DNA from: Ulvibacter antarcticus
Lineage (GTDB): Bacteria; Bacteroidota; Bacteroidia; Flavobacteriales; Flavobacteriaceae
DNA length: 64,000 nt
Reading direction: 5' to 3'
NCBI RefSeq assembly: GCF_003688405.1
Contig: NZ_REFC01000013.1
Location: forward strand, 372,001 to 436,000
Both the position numbers and the translations under genes were made by a program. Under the pieces are notes generated by a model. The model did no database searches. It worked only from the letters and a program-made list of their open reading frames with translations, and was not told where the DNA came from. Positions 51,143-60,484 of the stretch are shown here, piece by piece. Positions within the stretch are counted from its first letter, which is position 1. Every line of letters begins with the position of its first letter.

Positions 51143-52453
51143 ATGATCAAAAAGCTAGAAAAACATATTAGCGAACAACTGTCTTTTTTACAAGGTAAGA
51201 AGCTACTTATTGCTTGTAGTGGCGGTCTTGACAGCGTGGTACTTAGTTATTTACTGAGACAATTAAAATTTGAAATTGGCCTGGCACATTGTAACTTTTC
51301 GCTACGCGGAAAGGAAAGCGATCAGGATGAAGAATTTGTAGTGGAATTGGCAGATAGTTATTCAGTTGCTGTTTATACCGAAACTTTCGACACTAAGAAG
51401 TTTGCAAAGGAGCATAAGTTATCGACACAAATGGCGGCTCGTCAGTTGAGATATCATTGGTTTGAAGAAATTAGGCAGGACTTTACTTACGATTATATTG
51501 TCACTGGACATCATGCCGATGATGATCTTGAAACATTTTTAATCAATCTTTCTCGGGGTACCGGCCTCAAAGGTCTTACGGGAATTCAGGAAATAAACGA
51601 GTTGGTGGTGAGACCTATATTGCCTTTTACACGTGCCGAAATCTTGAATTTTGCAAAGGAAAAGAATTTGTATTGGAGAGAAGATAGCAGTAATAAAAAA
51701 GCAGATTACCTTCGGAATGTCTTACGTCTGAATGTGTTACCTCCTTTTAAGGAAGCTGCTCCGGGAGTGATTGCAAGTCTTCAGAAAACACAAAAACATC
51801 TGAAGGATAGTTATAGTTTAATAGAAGATTACTTGTCCTTGGTCTATACGCTTGTAGTGCAAGAAATCCCTGAAGGTTATACGATCAATATTGATAAACT
51901 AAAGGAATTGCCAAATACAAATGCTTTATTGTACGAAATAACTTCACCATTCGGATTTACCGATTTCAAGGCTGTTTCAGAATTGTTGGAATCACAGAGT
52001 GGAAAACAGGTTTTTTCAGAAACTCACAGACTCTTAAAGGACAGAAATGTGCTCATTCTGACAGAAATTTCAGAAAAAAAGGAAGAAAAAGAATTTTATA
52101 TAAAAAAAAACCAAATAAAAATAACGAAACCTTTTCAAATGGAGCTTAAATCTATCGACAAGATAGGGAATATTACCAGCAGTACGATCTACGTGGATAA
52201 TGATAAAATAGACTATCCTCTTGTAGTGAGAAAGTGGCAGGAAGGCGATGTATTCTTCCCCTTTGGAATGAAGGGAAAAAAGAAATTGAGTAAGTTTTTT
52301 AAAGATGAAAAGTTATCTTTGGTTCGCAAAGAAAAAATTTGGGTCTTAACTAGCAACAATCAAATTGTTTGGGTTGTTGGATATCGACCGGATGATCGAT
52401 TTAAAGTTGACGATAAAACAAAAAATATTTTAAAAGTAACCAGAACAACGTAA
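51143..52453 (+). CDS. tilS: tRNA(Ile)-lysidine synthase
   Basis: A 436-residue protein. The PP-loop SGGLDS (26-31) binds ATP. LAHCNFSLRGKESDQDEEFV, TGHHADDDLETFLINLSRGTGLKGLTGI and the RPILPFTR region are TilS signatures. The C-terminal domain (about 370-436) contains WQEGDVFFPFGMKGKKKLSKFFKDEKL. It adds lysine to the wobble cytidine of tRNA-Ile(CAU) so that it reads AUA, and is essential. It is followed after 7 bp by the DsbD gene, so the two may be co-transcribed. Confidence 0.95.
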   Translation: MIKKLEKHISEQLSFLQGKKLLIACSGGLDSVVLSYLLRQLKFEIGLAHCNFSLRGKESDQDEEFVVELADSYSVAVYTETFDTKKFAKEHKLSTQMAARQLRYHWFEEIRQDFTYDYIVTGHHADDDLETFLINLSRGTGLKGLTGIQEINELVVRPILPFTRAEILNFAKEKNLYWREDSSNKKADYLRNVLRLNVLPPFKEAAPGVIASLQKTQKHLKDSYSLIEDYLSLVYTLVVQEIPEGYTINIDKLKELPNTNALLYEITSPFGFTDFKAVSELLESQSGKQVFSETHRLLKDRNVLILTEISEKKEEKEFYIKKNQIKITKPFQMELKSIDKIGNITSSTIYVDNDKIDYPLVVRKWQEGDVFFPFGMKGKKKLSKFFKDEKLSLVRKEKIWVLTSNNQIVWVVGYRPDDRFKVDDKTKNILKVTRTT

Positions 52454-52460
52454 TCCGACT

Positions 52461-54443
52461 ATGAAAAAAATGCTCTCTCTCCTTATTGTAGTACTTGGTT
52501 TTTGTGCTTCAATAAACGCTCAAGAATTTTTGGATCCCGTAGAATGGGAAGTTAAAGTGGAAAAACAACAGGGCGACGAGTACAATATTTTAATAAAGGC
52601 TTCAATCGATGATGGATGGCATTTGTATAGTCAGGTGGCGGCCGATGTGGACTTGGGACCTATTCCTACCGAATTTACATATAATAATTCTCCAGAAACT
52701 TATGAGTTGATTGGAGGAACCACAGAGCCTGATGTTGCACCGGTTCATGACCCAATATTTGAAGCTGATATCGTATTCTTTTCAGATAAAGCCATCTTCA
52801 TTCAGCCTATTAAGGTTATCAATGAAGAGGGACTAGTTATTAAAGTAGAGGTGTATTATTCGGTTTGTGATGATGAAAAATGTTTGCCTCCTGAGAGTAA
52901 AATGTTTGAGCTGAAATTGACAGATGGAAAAGCCATGGCTACTACTGCCGAATTAACAGCGGAAGACTTAGAAAAAACAGCACAACTTACTATCGATCTT
53001 AAAGGAAAAGATAAGTACGAAACAGAAGAAGAAAAGTCTGAAAAAAGCTTTCTAACAATATTTCTGCTAGGTTTTATTGGGGGATTAATCGCATTGCTAA
53101 CGCCTTGTGTATTTCCTATGATTCCACTCACAGTTTCCTTTTTCACTAAGAGTGCTTCCAATAAAAAGAAAGGTTTAGGGAACGCAATTTTATATGGCTT
53201 GTTCATATTTGGGATTTACCTTTTATTGAGTCTACCGTTCCATTTATTAGACTCCTTAGACCCGGAAATACTCAATAATATTTCAACCAATGTTACGCTA
53301 AATGTAGTGTTCTTCGTCATTTTCATGGTATTTGCATTTTCGTTTTTTGGATACTACGAAATTACTTTGCCTAGTTCATGGAGTTCGAAAATGGATGATA
53401 AAGCAACAAGTATTGGCGGTGTCATTGGAATTTTCTTTATGGCCTTAACTTTAGCAATCGTTTCCTTTTCATGTACAGGACCTATCCTTGGTTCTTTATT
53501 AGGAGGTTCACTTTCAAGTGATGGAGGAGCCATGCAGTTAACTTTTGGAATGGGAGGTTTCGGATTGGCATTAGCGTTGCCTTTCGCCTTATTTGCTCTA
53601 TTTCCGAATTGGTTAAACACCCTCCCAAAGAGTGGTGGATGGCTAAATACTGTAAAAGTAGTATTAGGGTTTATTGAATTAGGCTTGGCTTTCAAATTCT
53701 TATCGAACGCCGATTTAGTGGAACACTGGGGATTATTAAAACGTGAAATATTTATCGGAATCTGGATTTTATGTGCCTTAGGTCTAGGATTGTACTTATT
53801 CGGATTTATTCGATTTCCACATGATGGTCCTAGGAAAAAGAAATTACCAATGGGGAATATTGCGATTGGAACATTGTGTTTTGTTTTCGTACTCTATTTA
53901 ATTCCAGGATTGACAAATACTAAGTATGCTAACTTAAAGTTGTTAAGTGGTTTTCCACCGCCCTTGTTTTACAGCTTGTACGACAAAGGAACTAGTGCTC
54001 CGCTGGGCTTAGAAGCCTATAAGGATTTTGATGAAGGTGTAGCTGCTGCGAAGGCTTCAGGGAAACCTATCATGTTGGACTTCACAGGATGGGCATGTGT
54101 AAATTGCCGAAAAATGGAAGAACAGGTATGGAGTGAGGATGAGATCTTTAAGATCATAAATGAAGAATATGTTTTAATATCGCTTTATGTCGACGACAGA
54201 AAGGAGCTTTCCGAAGAAGAAAAATTCAATTTCTTAAAACCCACAGGAGGAGTTAAACAGATACATACAATAGGGGATAAGTGGGCGACTTTTCAAACTG
54301 TTAACTTTAAAAATAACTCCCAGCCATATTATATTTTAATGGATTCAGAATTTAATTTACTGAATAAGCCGGTAGGTTATACACCAGATGCCGATGAATA
54401 CCTTAATTGGTTAAAGGAAGGGAAGGCGAATTTTAAAAAATAG
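52461..54443 (+). CDS. dsbD: Thiol:disulfide interchange protein DsbD family
   Basis: A 660-residue protein. Signal peptide (about 1-21), N-terminal Ig-like redox domain with the pair VCDDEKCLPPES (about 134-145), eight membrane helices including LLTPCVFPMIPLTVSFF and FSCTGPILGSLLGG (the two membrane cysteines), and a C-terminal thioredoxin domain with WACVNCRKM (active site C-V-N-C, about 545-549). It moves electrons from cytoplasmic thioredoxin to periplasmic proteins. It sits 7 bp after tilS and has its own terminator. Confidence 0.95.
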   Translation: MKKMLSLLIVVLGFCASINAQEFLDPVEWEVKVEKQQGDEYNILIKASIDDGWHLYSQVAADVDLGPIPTEFTYNNSPETYELIGGTTEPDVAPVHDPIFEADIVFFSDKAIFIQPIKVINEEGLVIKVEVYYSVCDDEKCLPPESKMFELKLTDGKAMATTAELTAEDLEKTAQLTIDLKGKDKYETEEEKSEKSFLTIFLLGFIGGLIALLTPCVFPMIPLTVSFFTKSASNKKKGLGNAILYGLFIFGIYLLLSLPFHLLDSLDPEILNNISTNVTLNVVFFVIFMVFAFSFFGYYEITLPSSWSSKMDDKATSIGGVIGIFFMALTLAIVSFSCTGPILGSLLGGSLSSDGGAMQLTFGMGGFGLALALPFALFALFPNWLNTLPKSGGWLNTVKVVLGFIELGLAFKFLSNADLVEHWGLLKREIFIGIWILCALGLGLYLFGFIRFPHDGPRKKKLPMGNIAIGTLCFVFVLYLIPGLTNTKYANLKLLSGFPPPLFYSLYDKGTSAPLGLEAYKDFDEGVAAAKASGKPIMLDFTGWACVNCRKMEEQVWSEDEIFKIINEEYVLISLYVDDRKELSEEEKFNFLKPTGGVKQIHTIGDKWATFQTVNFKNNSQPYYILMDSEFNLLNKPVGYTPDADEYLNWLKEGKANFKK

Positions 54444-54472
54444 AATAGTAGAGTCTTACTAGTAAATATAAG

Positions 54473-54503
54473 ATGGGTTCTCTTTTTGAGGATCCATTTT
54501 TTT
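54473..54503 (+). terminator. Terminator of tilS-dsbD
   Basis: Stem ATGGGTTCTC / GAGGATCCAT (two mismatches) with a T-rich loop and a following T run, 30 bp after the dsbD stop. Confidence 0.75.
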
Positions 54504-54586
54504 ATGAGTAAGTTGCTGTTTCGAGACATTGGAAATAGTAACTTTCATCCAGCTGTAATTGTAGAGACAGAACCAGTTTAAATAAC

Positions 54587-54614
54587 AAAACGTCTCAACT
54601 TGGTAGTTGAGACG
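54587..54614 (-). terminator. Terminator of the starch-locus transcript
   Basis: Perfect 10-bp stem CGTCTCAACT / AGTTGAGACG with TGGT loop, followed on the minus strand by TTTTG; about 155 bp past the amylase stop. Confidence 0.8.
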
Positions 54615-54768
54615 CTTGTAACAAACCTAACTTAGTAAATTTTAATTGCTTCGTCGAATAAATTTTTTATCCCCACAAAAAAAATGTTCGACTAACATTC
54701 ACTAATTCATAAGTCAAATGTAGCCCAAATGATTCTTCGAATCAATACGTATAAACACGTATATTTTG

Positions 54769-57582
54769 TTAAAATTTCATTAATTTAAAATTTTGAGACT
54801 TCTCATTTGTCACCGCATTGATGAAATAGATACCATTTTGATATTTTTCGACACTAATTTCGTCACCTTTTTTATAATTTTCAAACTCCGCAATCATCTT
54901 TCCAGACAGCTCATAAATGTATATTTTGGAAATATCTTCTGAAAGACTAAAGTGATTATGCGCTGGATTCGGATACAGTTGAATTTCGGTTAACGATACT
55001 TCGGAAAGTCCTAAAGTAGCAATTTCGTTTGCATATAATCGATATTCTCCCGGCTGTAGTAAAATAGGGGCATTTACATCAGTAATCGTAGTTTCTGAAG
55101 CGGTTAACATATCATACCAAGTTCCGGTTTCTTGAAATACAGGCACTATATTTTGAGCTTCTACGCCAAAATTCCCTAGTATCGTAACATACTTTACTTG
55201 CGAGCCTGTGGCTGTTGGATCATAAAGTTGAATTTTCTTCAATCCATTTGGATTAGCAACGTCTAAAGTAAAGTCGTTTGTATTAAAGATAGCATTCTGC
55301 TTTCTTAGACGTAATAACTGACTCCATTGAGAATATACATCGGTTCTGGAAGTGATATTTTGGTAGCCTAAATCCCAGGCAATGGGCTTTGGGTCTACCC
55401 GGCAACCAGGATCGATTGTGCCATTTTCGCAGTAGTTGATGCTAAAGTCGTATCCTAGTTCTCCAAATTGCCATATCATTTTTGGTCCAGGAATAGTAAA
55501 ATAAAAAGCTCCCGCGAGCTCCATACGGTCCAATGAAGTTTCTAAATCCTTAACATCGTAGGTACCACTATTATTTCCAAAAGCCAGATTTTTATAGCTT
55601 AGTCGTTCTTCATCATGACTTTCCATATAACCAACACTTGATGGTGTTGACCACCCTCTGTTTAAATATGAAATCGAGGAAAAATTAGAATTGGGATAAC
55701 CCATAGTTCCTTCATTGTAATTGTAATTATGATTGCTCCAGACTAACATCCCTGGTTCCAAAGGATCTGATGTTGCTCTGTATTCAATAAGTTCGGTTTC
55801 TTCAGAATTAGGTGCAAAATGTTCTAAGATCACGTAAGCATTCGAATCAAAAGTGCGAATTTCATTATACATTCTCTCCAGGATGGCTATTCTGGAAGCA
55901 TCATAGCTACCGCCATCACCAACGGTATTTGTAAATCCTTTTGTGAAATCAAAACGATATCCATCAATTTTAAATTCTTCCAACCAATACTCATTCAATT
56001 GATCGATATAAGCTTGTGTTGCAGTCGATTCATGGTCAATATCATTAAAAAACTGAAAAGCTGTGTTGGGATCAACTACGTTAAAGTATGGGTTTTCAGT
56101 GGTCGCCTGACCTCCATAACAACCATTGCAATCATTCCACATACGGTAGTTGGGGTTTTGTCCGGTAGCATGGTTGTAAACCACATCCAATATCACTGCG
56201 ATACCTCTTGAATGGCATTCATCAATAAAAGCTTTGAATGCATTCTTGGTTCCGTAATATTTATCCAATGCCATGTGAAAGCCAGGATTGTATCCCCAGC
56301 TTAAATTGCCGTCAAATTCATTTACTGGCAGTAATTCAATTGCATTTATATTTAAGTTTTGAAGATAGTTCAATTTATTTTTTATGGCGTCGAAGCTATG
56401 TAAAGAAACGAAATCACGAATAAGCATCTCATAAATAATAAGATCTTCTTGTGCGGGTTTTTCAAAATCATTGATCTGCCAATTATAAGGAGTTTCCCCA
56501 ACCTTGAACCAACTTATGGCGAAGCTTGTTTTTCCAACAGGATATTGAGGAAGATCCGGAAAAGTAGTTTGAGAAATATATTGATCATCAAATTCATTTA
56601 AAACAGCTGTAGAGTAGGGGTCTGCAACCGTAATTTGAGCATCAACAAGATATTGGAATAATACGTTAGGATTTCCGCTGTCTAAGCCCGTTAAAGTAAT
56701 CCAATGTCGATCTGTTGCGGTATCCCTATTAAGCAAATAAGTGTTTGAAAGCCTCCAATCATTACTATTAAAGTTTCCAATTAGGTGTACAAAGTCTTTT
56801 TCAGGAGCATATAACACAAGGGTTGCAATATCGGAATTGTTAGGATCCAGATTTATTCCATCTTTCATTCCGGATGGAACTGGTATGGATTGTGGATTTG
56901 GTGTAAGAATTACGTTAAAGGTTTTAATAATCTCTTCTCCTGAAATGGGTTCAGTAATGAAAAGTTCGAAATAAGTGTCCTCATTCACCGTATATGAAGT
57001 TGTAAAATTGGTGATGTTATTTTGTGTTTCAACTGAAGTTCCGTTGGCCCAAAGGGTAAAATTTGCCTGAATGCTGGAAACGGCTTCAATTAATAAAGAA
57101 TTTCCAGAATTAACAATAGTATTTTGTTGTGCAGGATGTACCAAGGTGGTTTGAAAGGTTCCTACTTCCACCAGATTGTCCTGTGTTTTGCGTTCTCCAT
57201 TGCCCATATCACTGGCATCATCTGCTTTAGCTAGCATTCCAATACGCCCGATATTACTATCATTGAAAAGAATGGAGGGAGTAAAGGTATATGAGAATGT
57301 ACCATTACCATTGTTCGTGAACTTTTGGATCTCATTAGAATCTGTCCAACTACCATTGGTTGGAGAGTCTCCTGCCGGATTATCATTTTCATCAAAATAC
57401 CATGCCCATAGGTAGATATCTGATACACCCCAAAGGCTTGGGTCTATATTGGATACAGTTATCGTTATTTCATCAGCCGCATCGAAAGTTGCAGGAGAAA
57501 CATCAAAGCTTACTGTTTGTACTTGTGCTTTTGCACAAAGGGATATAAATAATAAAATCGAGTAAAGAAATAACTTTTTCAT
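54769..57582 (-). CDS. GH13 alpha-amylase-family enzyme with T9SS sorting domain
   Basis: A 937-residue protein with a signal peptide (about 1-19). Two beta-sandwich domains come first (about 20-245 and 240-345, the second E-set/CBM48-like: FVHLIGNFNSNDW). Then the GH13 barrel: DVVYNHATG (about 465), GYRFDFTKGF with the nucleophile aspartate (about 540), VILEHF with the acid/base glutamate (about 585) and MESHDEER with the transition-state aspartate (about 655). It ends in YPNPAHNHFSLSE ... KSQNFKLMKF, a T9SS type A domain. It degrades starch-like alpha-glucan outside the cell. It is the distal gene of the susCDE-amylase unit, separated by a hairpin. Confidence 0.94.
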   Translation of the reverse strand: MKKLFLYSILLFISLCAKAQVQTVSFDVSPATFDAADEITITVSNIDPSLWGVSDIYLWAWYFDENDNPAGDSPTNGSWTDSNEIQKFTNNGNGTFSYTFTPSILFNDSNIGRIGMLAKADDASDMGNGERKTQDNLVEVGTFQTTLVHPAQQNTIVNSGNSLLIEAVSSIQANFTLWANGTSVETQNNITNFTTSYTVNEDTYFELFITEPISGEEIIKTFNVILTPNPQSIPVPSGMKDGINLDPNNSDIATLVLYAPEKDFVHLIGNFNSNDWRLSNTYLLNRDTATDRHWITLTGLDSGNPNVLFQYLVDAQITVADPYSTAVLNEFDDQYISQTTFPDLPQYPVGKTSFAISWFKVGETPYNWQINDFEKPAQEDLIIYEMLIRDFVSLHSFDAIKNKLNYLQNLNINAIELLPVNEFDGNLSWGYNPGFHMALDKYYGTKNAFKAFIDECHSRGIAVILDVVYNHATGQNPNYRMWNDCNGCYGGQATTENPYFNVVDPNTAFQFFNDIDHESTATQAYIDQLNEYWLEEFKIDGYRFDFTKGFTNTVGDGGSYDASRIAILERMYNEIRTFDSNAYVILEHFAPNSEETELIEYRATSDPLEPGMLVWSNHNYNYNEGTMGYPNSNFSSISYLNRGWSTPSSVGYMESHDEERLSYKNLAFGNNSGTYDVKDLETSLDRMELAGAFYFTIPGPKMIWQFGELGYDFSINYCENGTIDPGCRVDPKPIAWDLGYQNITSRTDVYSQWSQLLRLRKQNAIFNTNDFTLDVANPNGLKKIQLYDPTATGSQVKYVTILGNFGVEAQNIVPVFQETGTWYDMLTASETTITDVNAPILLQPGEYRLYANEIATLGLSEVSLTEIQLYPNPAHNHFSLSEDISKIYIYELSGKMIAEFENYKKGDEISVEKYQNGIYFINAVTNEKSQNFKLMKF

Positions 57583-57601
57583 AGGTGAGTTTTAAATAAA
57601 A

Positions 57602-57631
57602 AAAGGAGGAATAGTTTAACATTCCTCCTTT
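57602..57631 (-). terminator. Hairpin between susE-like and amylase genes
   Basis: Stem AAAGGAGGAAT / ATTCCTCCTTT with an 8-nt loop, followed on the minus strand by a T run. It lies 44 bp after the susE-like stop and 20 bp before the amylase start. It may act as a partial terminator that lowers amylase expression relative to the binding proteins. Confidence 0.8.
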
Positions 57632-57674
57632 AGCATAACAAATAATTAGTGAAAAAATTTGCAATCGAAATGTT

Positions 57675-58853
57675 TTATTCTACTGAAATTATTTTATTAA
57701 TATCGTCAACTGTTAAATAATAAGCTCCTGTAGTTCCAACAAATTTAAAGTTATTGTCACCATCACCAGCATTCTCAAAGACGGCGTCAATCGTATAACC
57801 AGCGTCTGCATAATATGGAAAGTTTCTTCCTGATCCCCAATCTGTTTCAACGGTAAAGAATCTAAAATTAGCATCTCCATCGCTAGTAAAGTTTACAAAT
57901 CCAGAATATACACCTTCACCATCACACATGGTTTGAACTGGGCTGTCCCATCCCCATCCGGCATCTGGTACACCTGCACCCACTATCCAAAGTTGTTCTA
58001 GTTCACAGTCACCTAAAGCCTGAGGCTCTCCAAGCGTAATCGTTTTATTAATTGTATCTACTTCTAAATAATGCAAACCGGAATCTCCAACAAATTTAAA
58101 GTTGTTGTCACCATCTAATGCATCTTCAAAATTGGAATCAATTGTATAACCTTCGTCTACATAGAAAGTGTAATTTCTTCCCGATCCCCAATCAGTTTCC
58201 ACTGTAAAGAATCTAAAGTTTGCGTCTCCTTCATTTGAGAAAGTTATATTTCCTGAATACACACCATTTCCGGTACAGCTTATTTTGTTAGGAGTTTCCC
58301 ATCCCCATCCTGCGAAAGGAACACCTGCACCAACCAACCATAGTTGATCTAAATCACAGTTTATTTCATTTCCTACAGCTTCCGGTAGTACCAGTATAAG
58401 TTCTTTTACTTCTGAAAAAACACCATTTCCACCATTGGTTCCAAGAGAAGCCATTAGGCGTACAAAAATACTTCCACTATTAGGCTCAGGTGTGGCAGGA
58501 TCTGCATCCAGACCTAGTGTTCCAGCATAACCTAACATATCACCAATGGTAATAGATAGTTCATTTCCTGTGGAGGTATTTATTATAGTGAAATCACTAA
58601 AATCTGAAGAATTAGATTTCTGTAACTCATAAGATACATTTGTTGGTTGTCCAAAATCGGCGTCATCCCAAGTAAATCGTTCTCCTAAATTACCTGCAGT
58701 AGCTGGCGTTAAAATATATTCTGAAGAAAAATTATTTGTAAAATTAATGCCTGAAGCATCTTGGGCTACAAAAACGACATCATCTTCTGTTTTACAGGCA
58801 TTGTAACAAAACGCTGTAACTAAAATTAAAACTAAAATTCCTATTTTTTTCAT
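57675..58853 (-). CDS. SusE/SusF-like starch-binding outer membrane lipoprotein
   Basis: A 392-residue protein. Signal with lipobox-like YNAC (MKKIGILVLILVTAFCYNAC), then a SusE-type N-terminal domain (about 30-150: SEYILTPATAGNLGERFTWDDADFGQPTNVSYELQ) and two nearly identical starch-binding domains (about 167-275 and 286-392). Each runs LWLVGAGVP-AGWGWE/D ... GDANFRFFTVETDWGSGRN ... GDNNFKFVG, so Trp and Asp/Asn binding residues are retained in both. It holds alpha-glucans at the surface next to SusCD. It lies 18 bp after the susD gene. Confidence 0.9.
   Translation of the reverse strand: MKKIGILVLILVTAFCYNACKTEDDVVFVAQDASGINFTNNFSSEYILTPATAGNLGERFTWDDADFGQPTNVSYELQKSNSSDFSDFTIINTSTGNELSITIGDMLGYAGTLGLDADPATPEPNSGSIFVRLMASLGTNGGNGVFSEVKELILVLPEAVGNEINCDLDQLWLVGAGVPFAGWGWETPNKISCTGNGVYSGNITFSNEGDANFRFFTVETDWGSGRNYTFYVDEGYTIDSNFEDALDGDNNFKFVGDSGLHYLEVDTINKTITLGEPQALGDCELEQLWIVGAGVPDAGWGWDSPVQTMCDGEGVYSGFVNFTSDGDANFRFFTVETDWGSGRNFPYYADAGYTIDAVFENAGDGDNNFKFVGTTGAYYLTVDDINKIISVE
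57680..58370 (-). repeat. Internal 351-bp duplication in susE-like gene
   Basis: Two direct copies offset by 351 bp (117 codons) encode the two starch-binding domains; for example ACACCTGCAC at 57970 and 58321. Most substitutions look synonymous or conservative. Confidence 0.8.
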
Positions 58854-58871
58854 TTCGATTCTTTTTAATAA

Positions 58872-60467
58872 TTAATAACCTGGGTTTTGTACTAAGTTTG
58901 GGTTTACACCTAAATCCGATGCCGGAATAGGCATAATATCTCTAAATGCTTCCGTAGTGCTTCCGTTTGGAACATTTCCTTTCCAAGGCCATACGCCTTG
59001 AGCTGAAAATTTTCCGAAGCGAATAAGATCTGTTCTTCTATGTGCTTCCCAATATAATTCACGGGATCTTTCAGAAAGAATAAAATCCAGTGTTAAATCA
59101 GATTGTGAGATATTACCTGAAGTATCCCCGTAAGCACGTTGACGTAATTCATTGATATAATTTACCGCAGTTGACATATCACCTCCACCATTCCGAAGGA
59201 CACATTCTGCATACATTAGATAAATATCTGATAATCTAAACATCGGAAAATCGGTATCCGGATGATTATTTGGATCTGAACCCGGATCACCATTTACATC
59301 TAAATTTCTAAATTTTTGAACCGCATATCCTTGATTGAAAGGAGGTACGCTTGCAATTTCTTTACTCTGTCCGTCGGTATAAAATTGTGATCTTCCATCA
59401 GGAGAATTTTCTTCACCCGGGAATTGTTCGACAAAGGTCGAAGTTGTTCTTATTCCGGCCCAACCACCATTGATACCAAATTGTGAAGGATCCATACTTC
59501 CTCCTACTGGCGCATGAACTAAAAAGGTCATTCCTCCAAAGGATAAGGTATTGATGCCATCAAAGGGAATCGCAAAAATGGTTTCCGTTTGTGCTCCATT
59601 TGTATTATTGTCTGCCAAAAATAAGTGAGTGTAAGGAGTCGTTGCGATTGAATATCCACCGCTAATTACTTTATTACAATATGTAAGTGCAGAATCATAG
59701 CGAGCAGTCCCAATGTATACATCAGCATTAAGATACAATTTCGCCAATAAAGACCAAACTGCTGCCTGATTTGCTCTACCATATTCACTCTGGCTAGCTG
59801 TTAGAATAGAATTTTCAATATCGAGTAACTCACTTTCAACATAAGTAAATAATGCGTCGCGATTGGTTTGTTCTGGTAAAAAGGCTCCAATTGGGTCATC
59901 TTCCGTTACAAAAGGAGGATTTGCAAAGAGGTCCATTGCATGCCAATAACTTAAGGCACGCATAAAACGAACTTCAGCACGATAATTTTGTATCTCATCA
60001 CGTAACTGTCCGTTTACACCACGTTCATCCAATTTCTCGGCACTCGTTTGTCTTAAGAATTCATTACTCAGAGCAATTTGATACATAATTCTGGAATATA
60101 CCGTTCTAATAAATTCATTACCAGCAGTCCAGTTCTGACTGTGTAAATCTTTTATAGTTCCGTCATCCCAACCAATCAATGCCTCATCGGTAGTTAGTTC
60201 TTGCATCATCCAATATAATCTCAGATAATTTGAGAACCCTTCATCAAGTCCTTCCAGATCCGGATTTCCAGCAGGTCCTTCTTGTCCACTCAGGGAAATA
60301 CCTGCATATATTTTCGCCAAAAATGCGCGATAAGAGGCAGGATCTTCGAATGCTGAAGCCGACGTATTTCTGTCATCTTCAGGTATTAAGTCAAGGTTTT
60401 TTTCACAAGACACCAGAATAAATGTTAGTGCGAAAAGAACAAAAACTTGTTTTAGATTATTATACAT
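58872..60467 (-). CDS. SusD/RagB-family nutrient-binding lipoprotein
   Basis: A 531-residue protein. Lipoprotein signal MYNNLKQVFVLFALTFILVSC (Cys21), then the SusD fold: tetratricopeptide-like helices (ASYRAFLAKIYAGISLSGQEG, YRAEVRFMRALSYWHAMDLFANPPFV, NQAAVWSLLAKLYLNADVYIG) and the C-terminal DIYLMYAECVLRNGG ... LDFILSERSRELYWEAHRRTDLIRFGKF. It caps the SusC pore and delivers oligosaccharide. It lies 17 bp after susC and before the susE-like gene. Confidence 0.96.
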   Translation of the reverse strand: MYNNLKQVFVLFALTFILVSCEKNLDLIPEDDRNTSASAFEDPASYRAFLAKIYAGISLSGQEGPAGNPDLEGLDEGFSNYLRLYWMMQELTTDEALIGWDDGTIKDLHSQNWTAGNEFIRTVYSRIMYQIALSNEFLRQTSAEKLDERGVNGQLRDEIQNYRAEVRFMRALSYWHAMDLFANPPFVTEDDPIGAFLPEQTNRDALFTYVESELLDIENSILTASQSEYGRANQAAVWSLLAKLYLNADVYIGTARYDSALTYCNKVISGGYSIATTPYTHLFLADNNTNGAQTETIFAIPFDGINTLSFGGMTFLVHAPVGGSMDPSQFGINGGWAGIRTTSTFVEQFPGEENSPDGRSQFYTDGQSKEIASVPPFNQGYAVQKFRNLDVNGDPGSDPNNHPDTDFPMFRLSDIYLMYAECVLRNGGGDMSTAVNYINELRQRAYGDTSGNISQSDLTLDFILSERSRELYWEAHRRTDLIRFGKFSAQGVWPWKGNVPNGSTTEAFRDIMPIPASDLGVNPNLVQNPGY

Positions 60468-60484
60468 AGCTGTTATTTTATATA

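Larger units (their letters stand above)
54444..54768. other. Gene-free gap between convergent dsbD and amylase genes
   Basis: 325 bp holding two opposed terminators (54473-54503 and 54587-54614). Between them and the amylase stop is AT-rich sequence without open frame, repeat or RNA gene that I can see. Confidence 0.7.
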
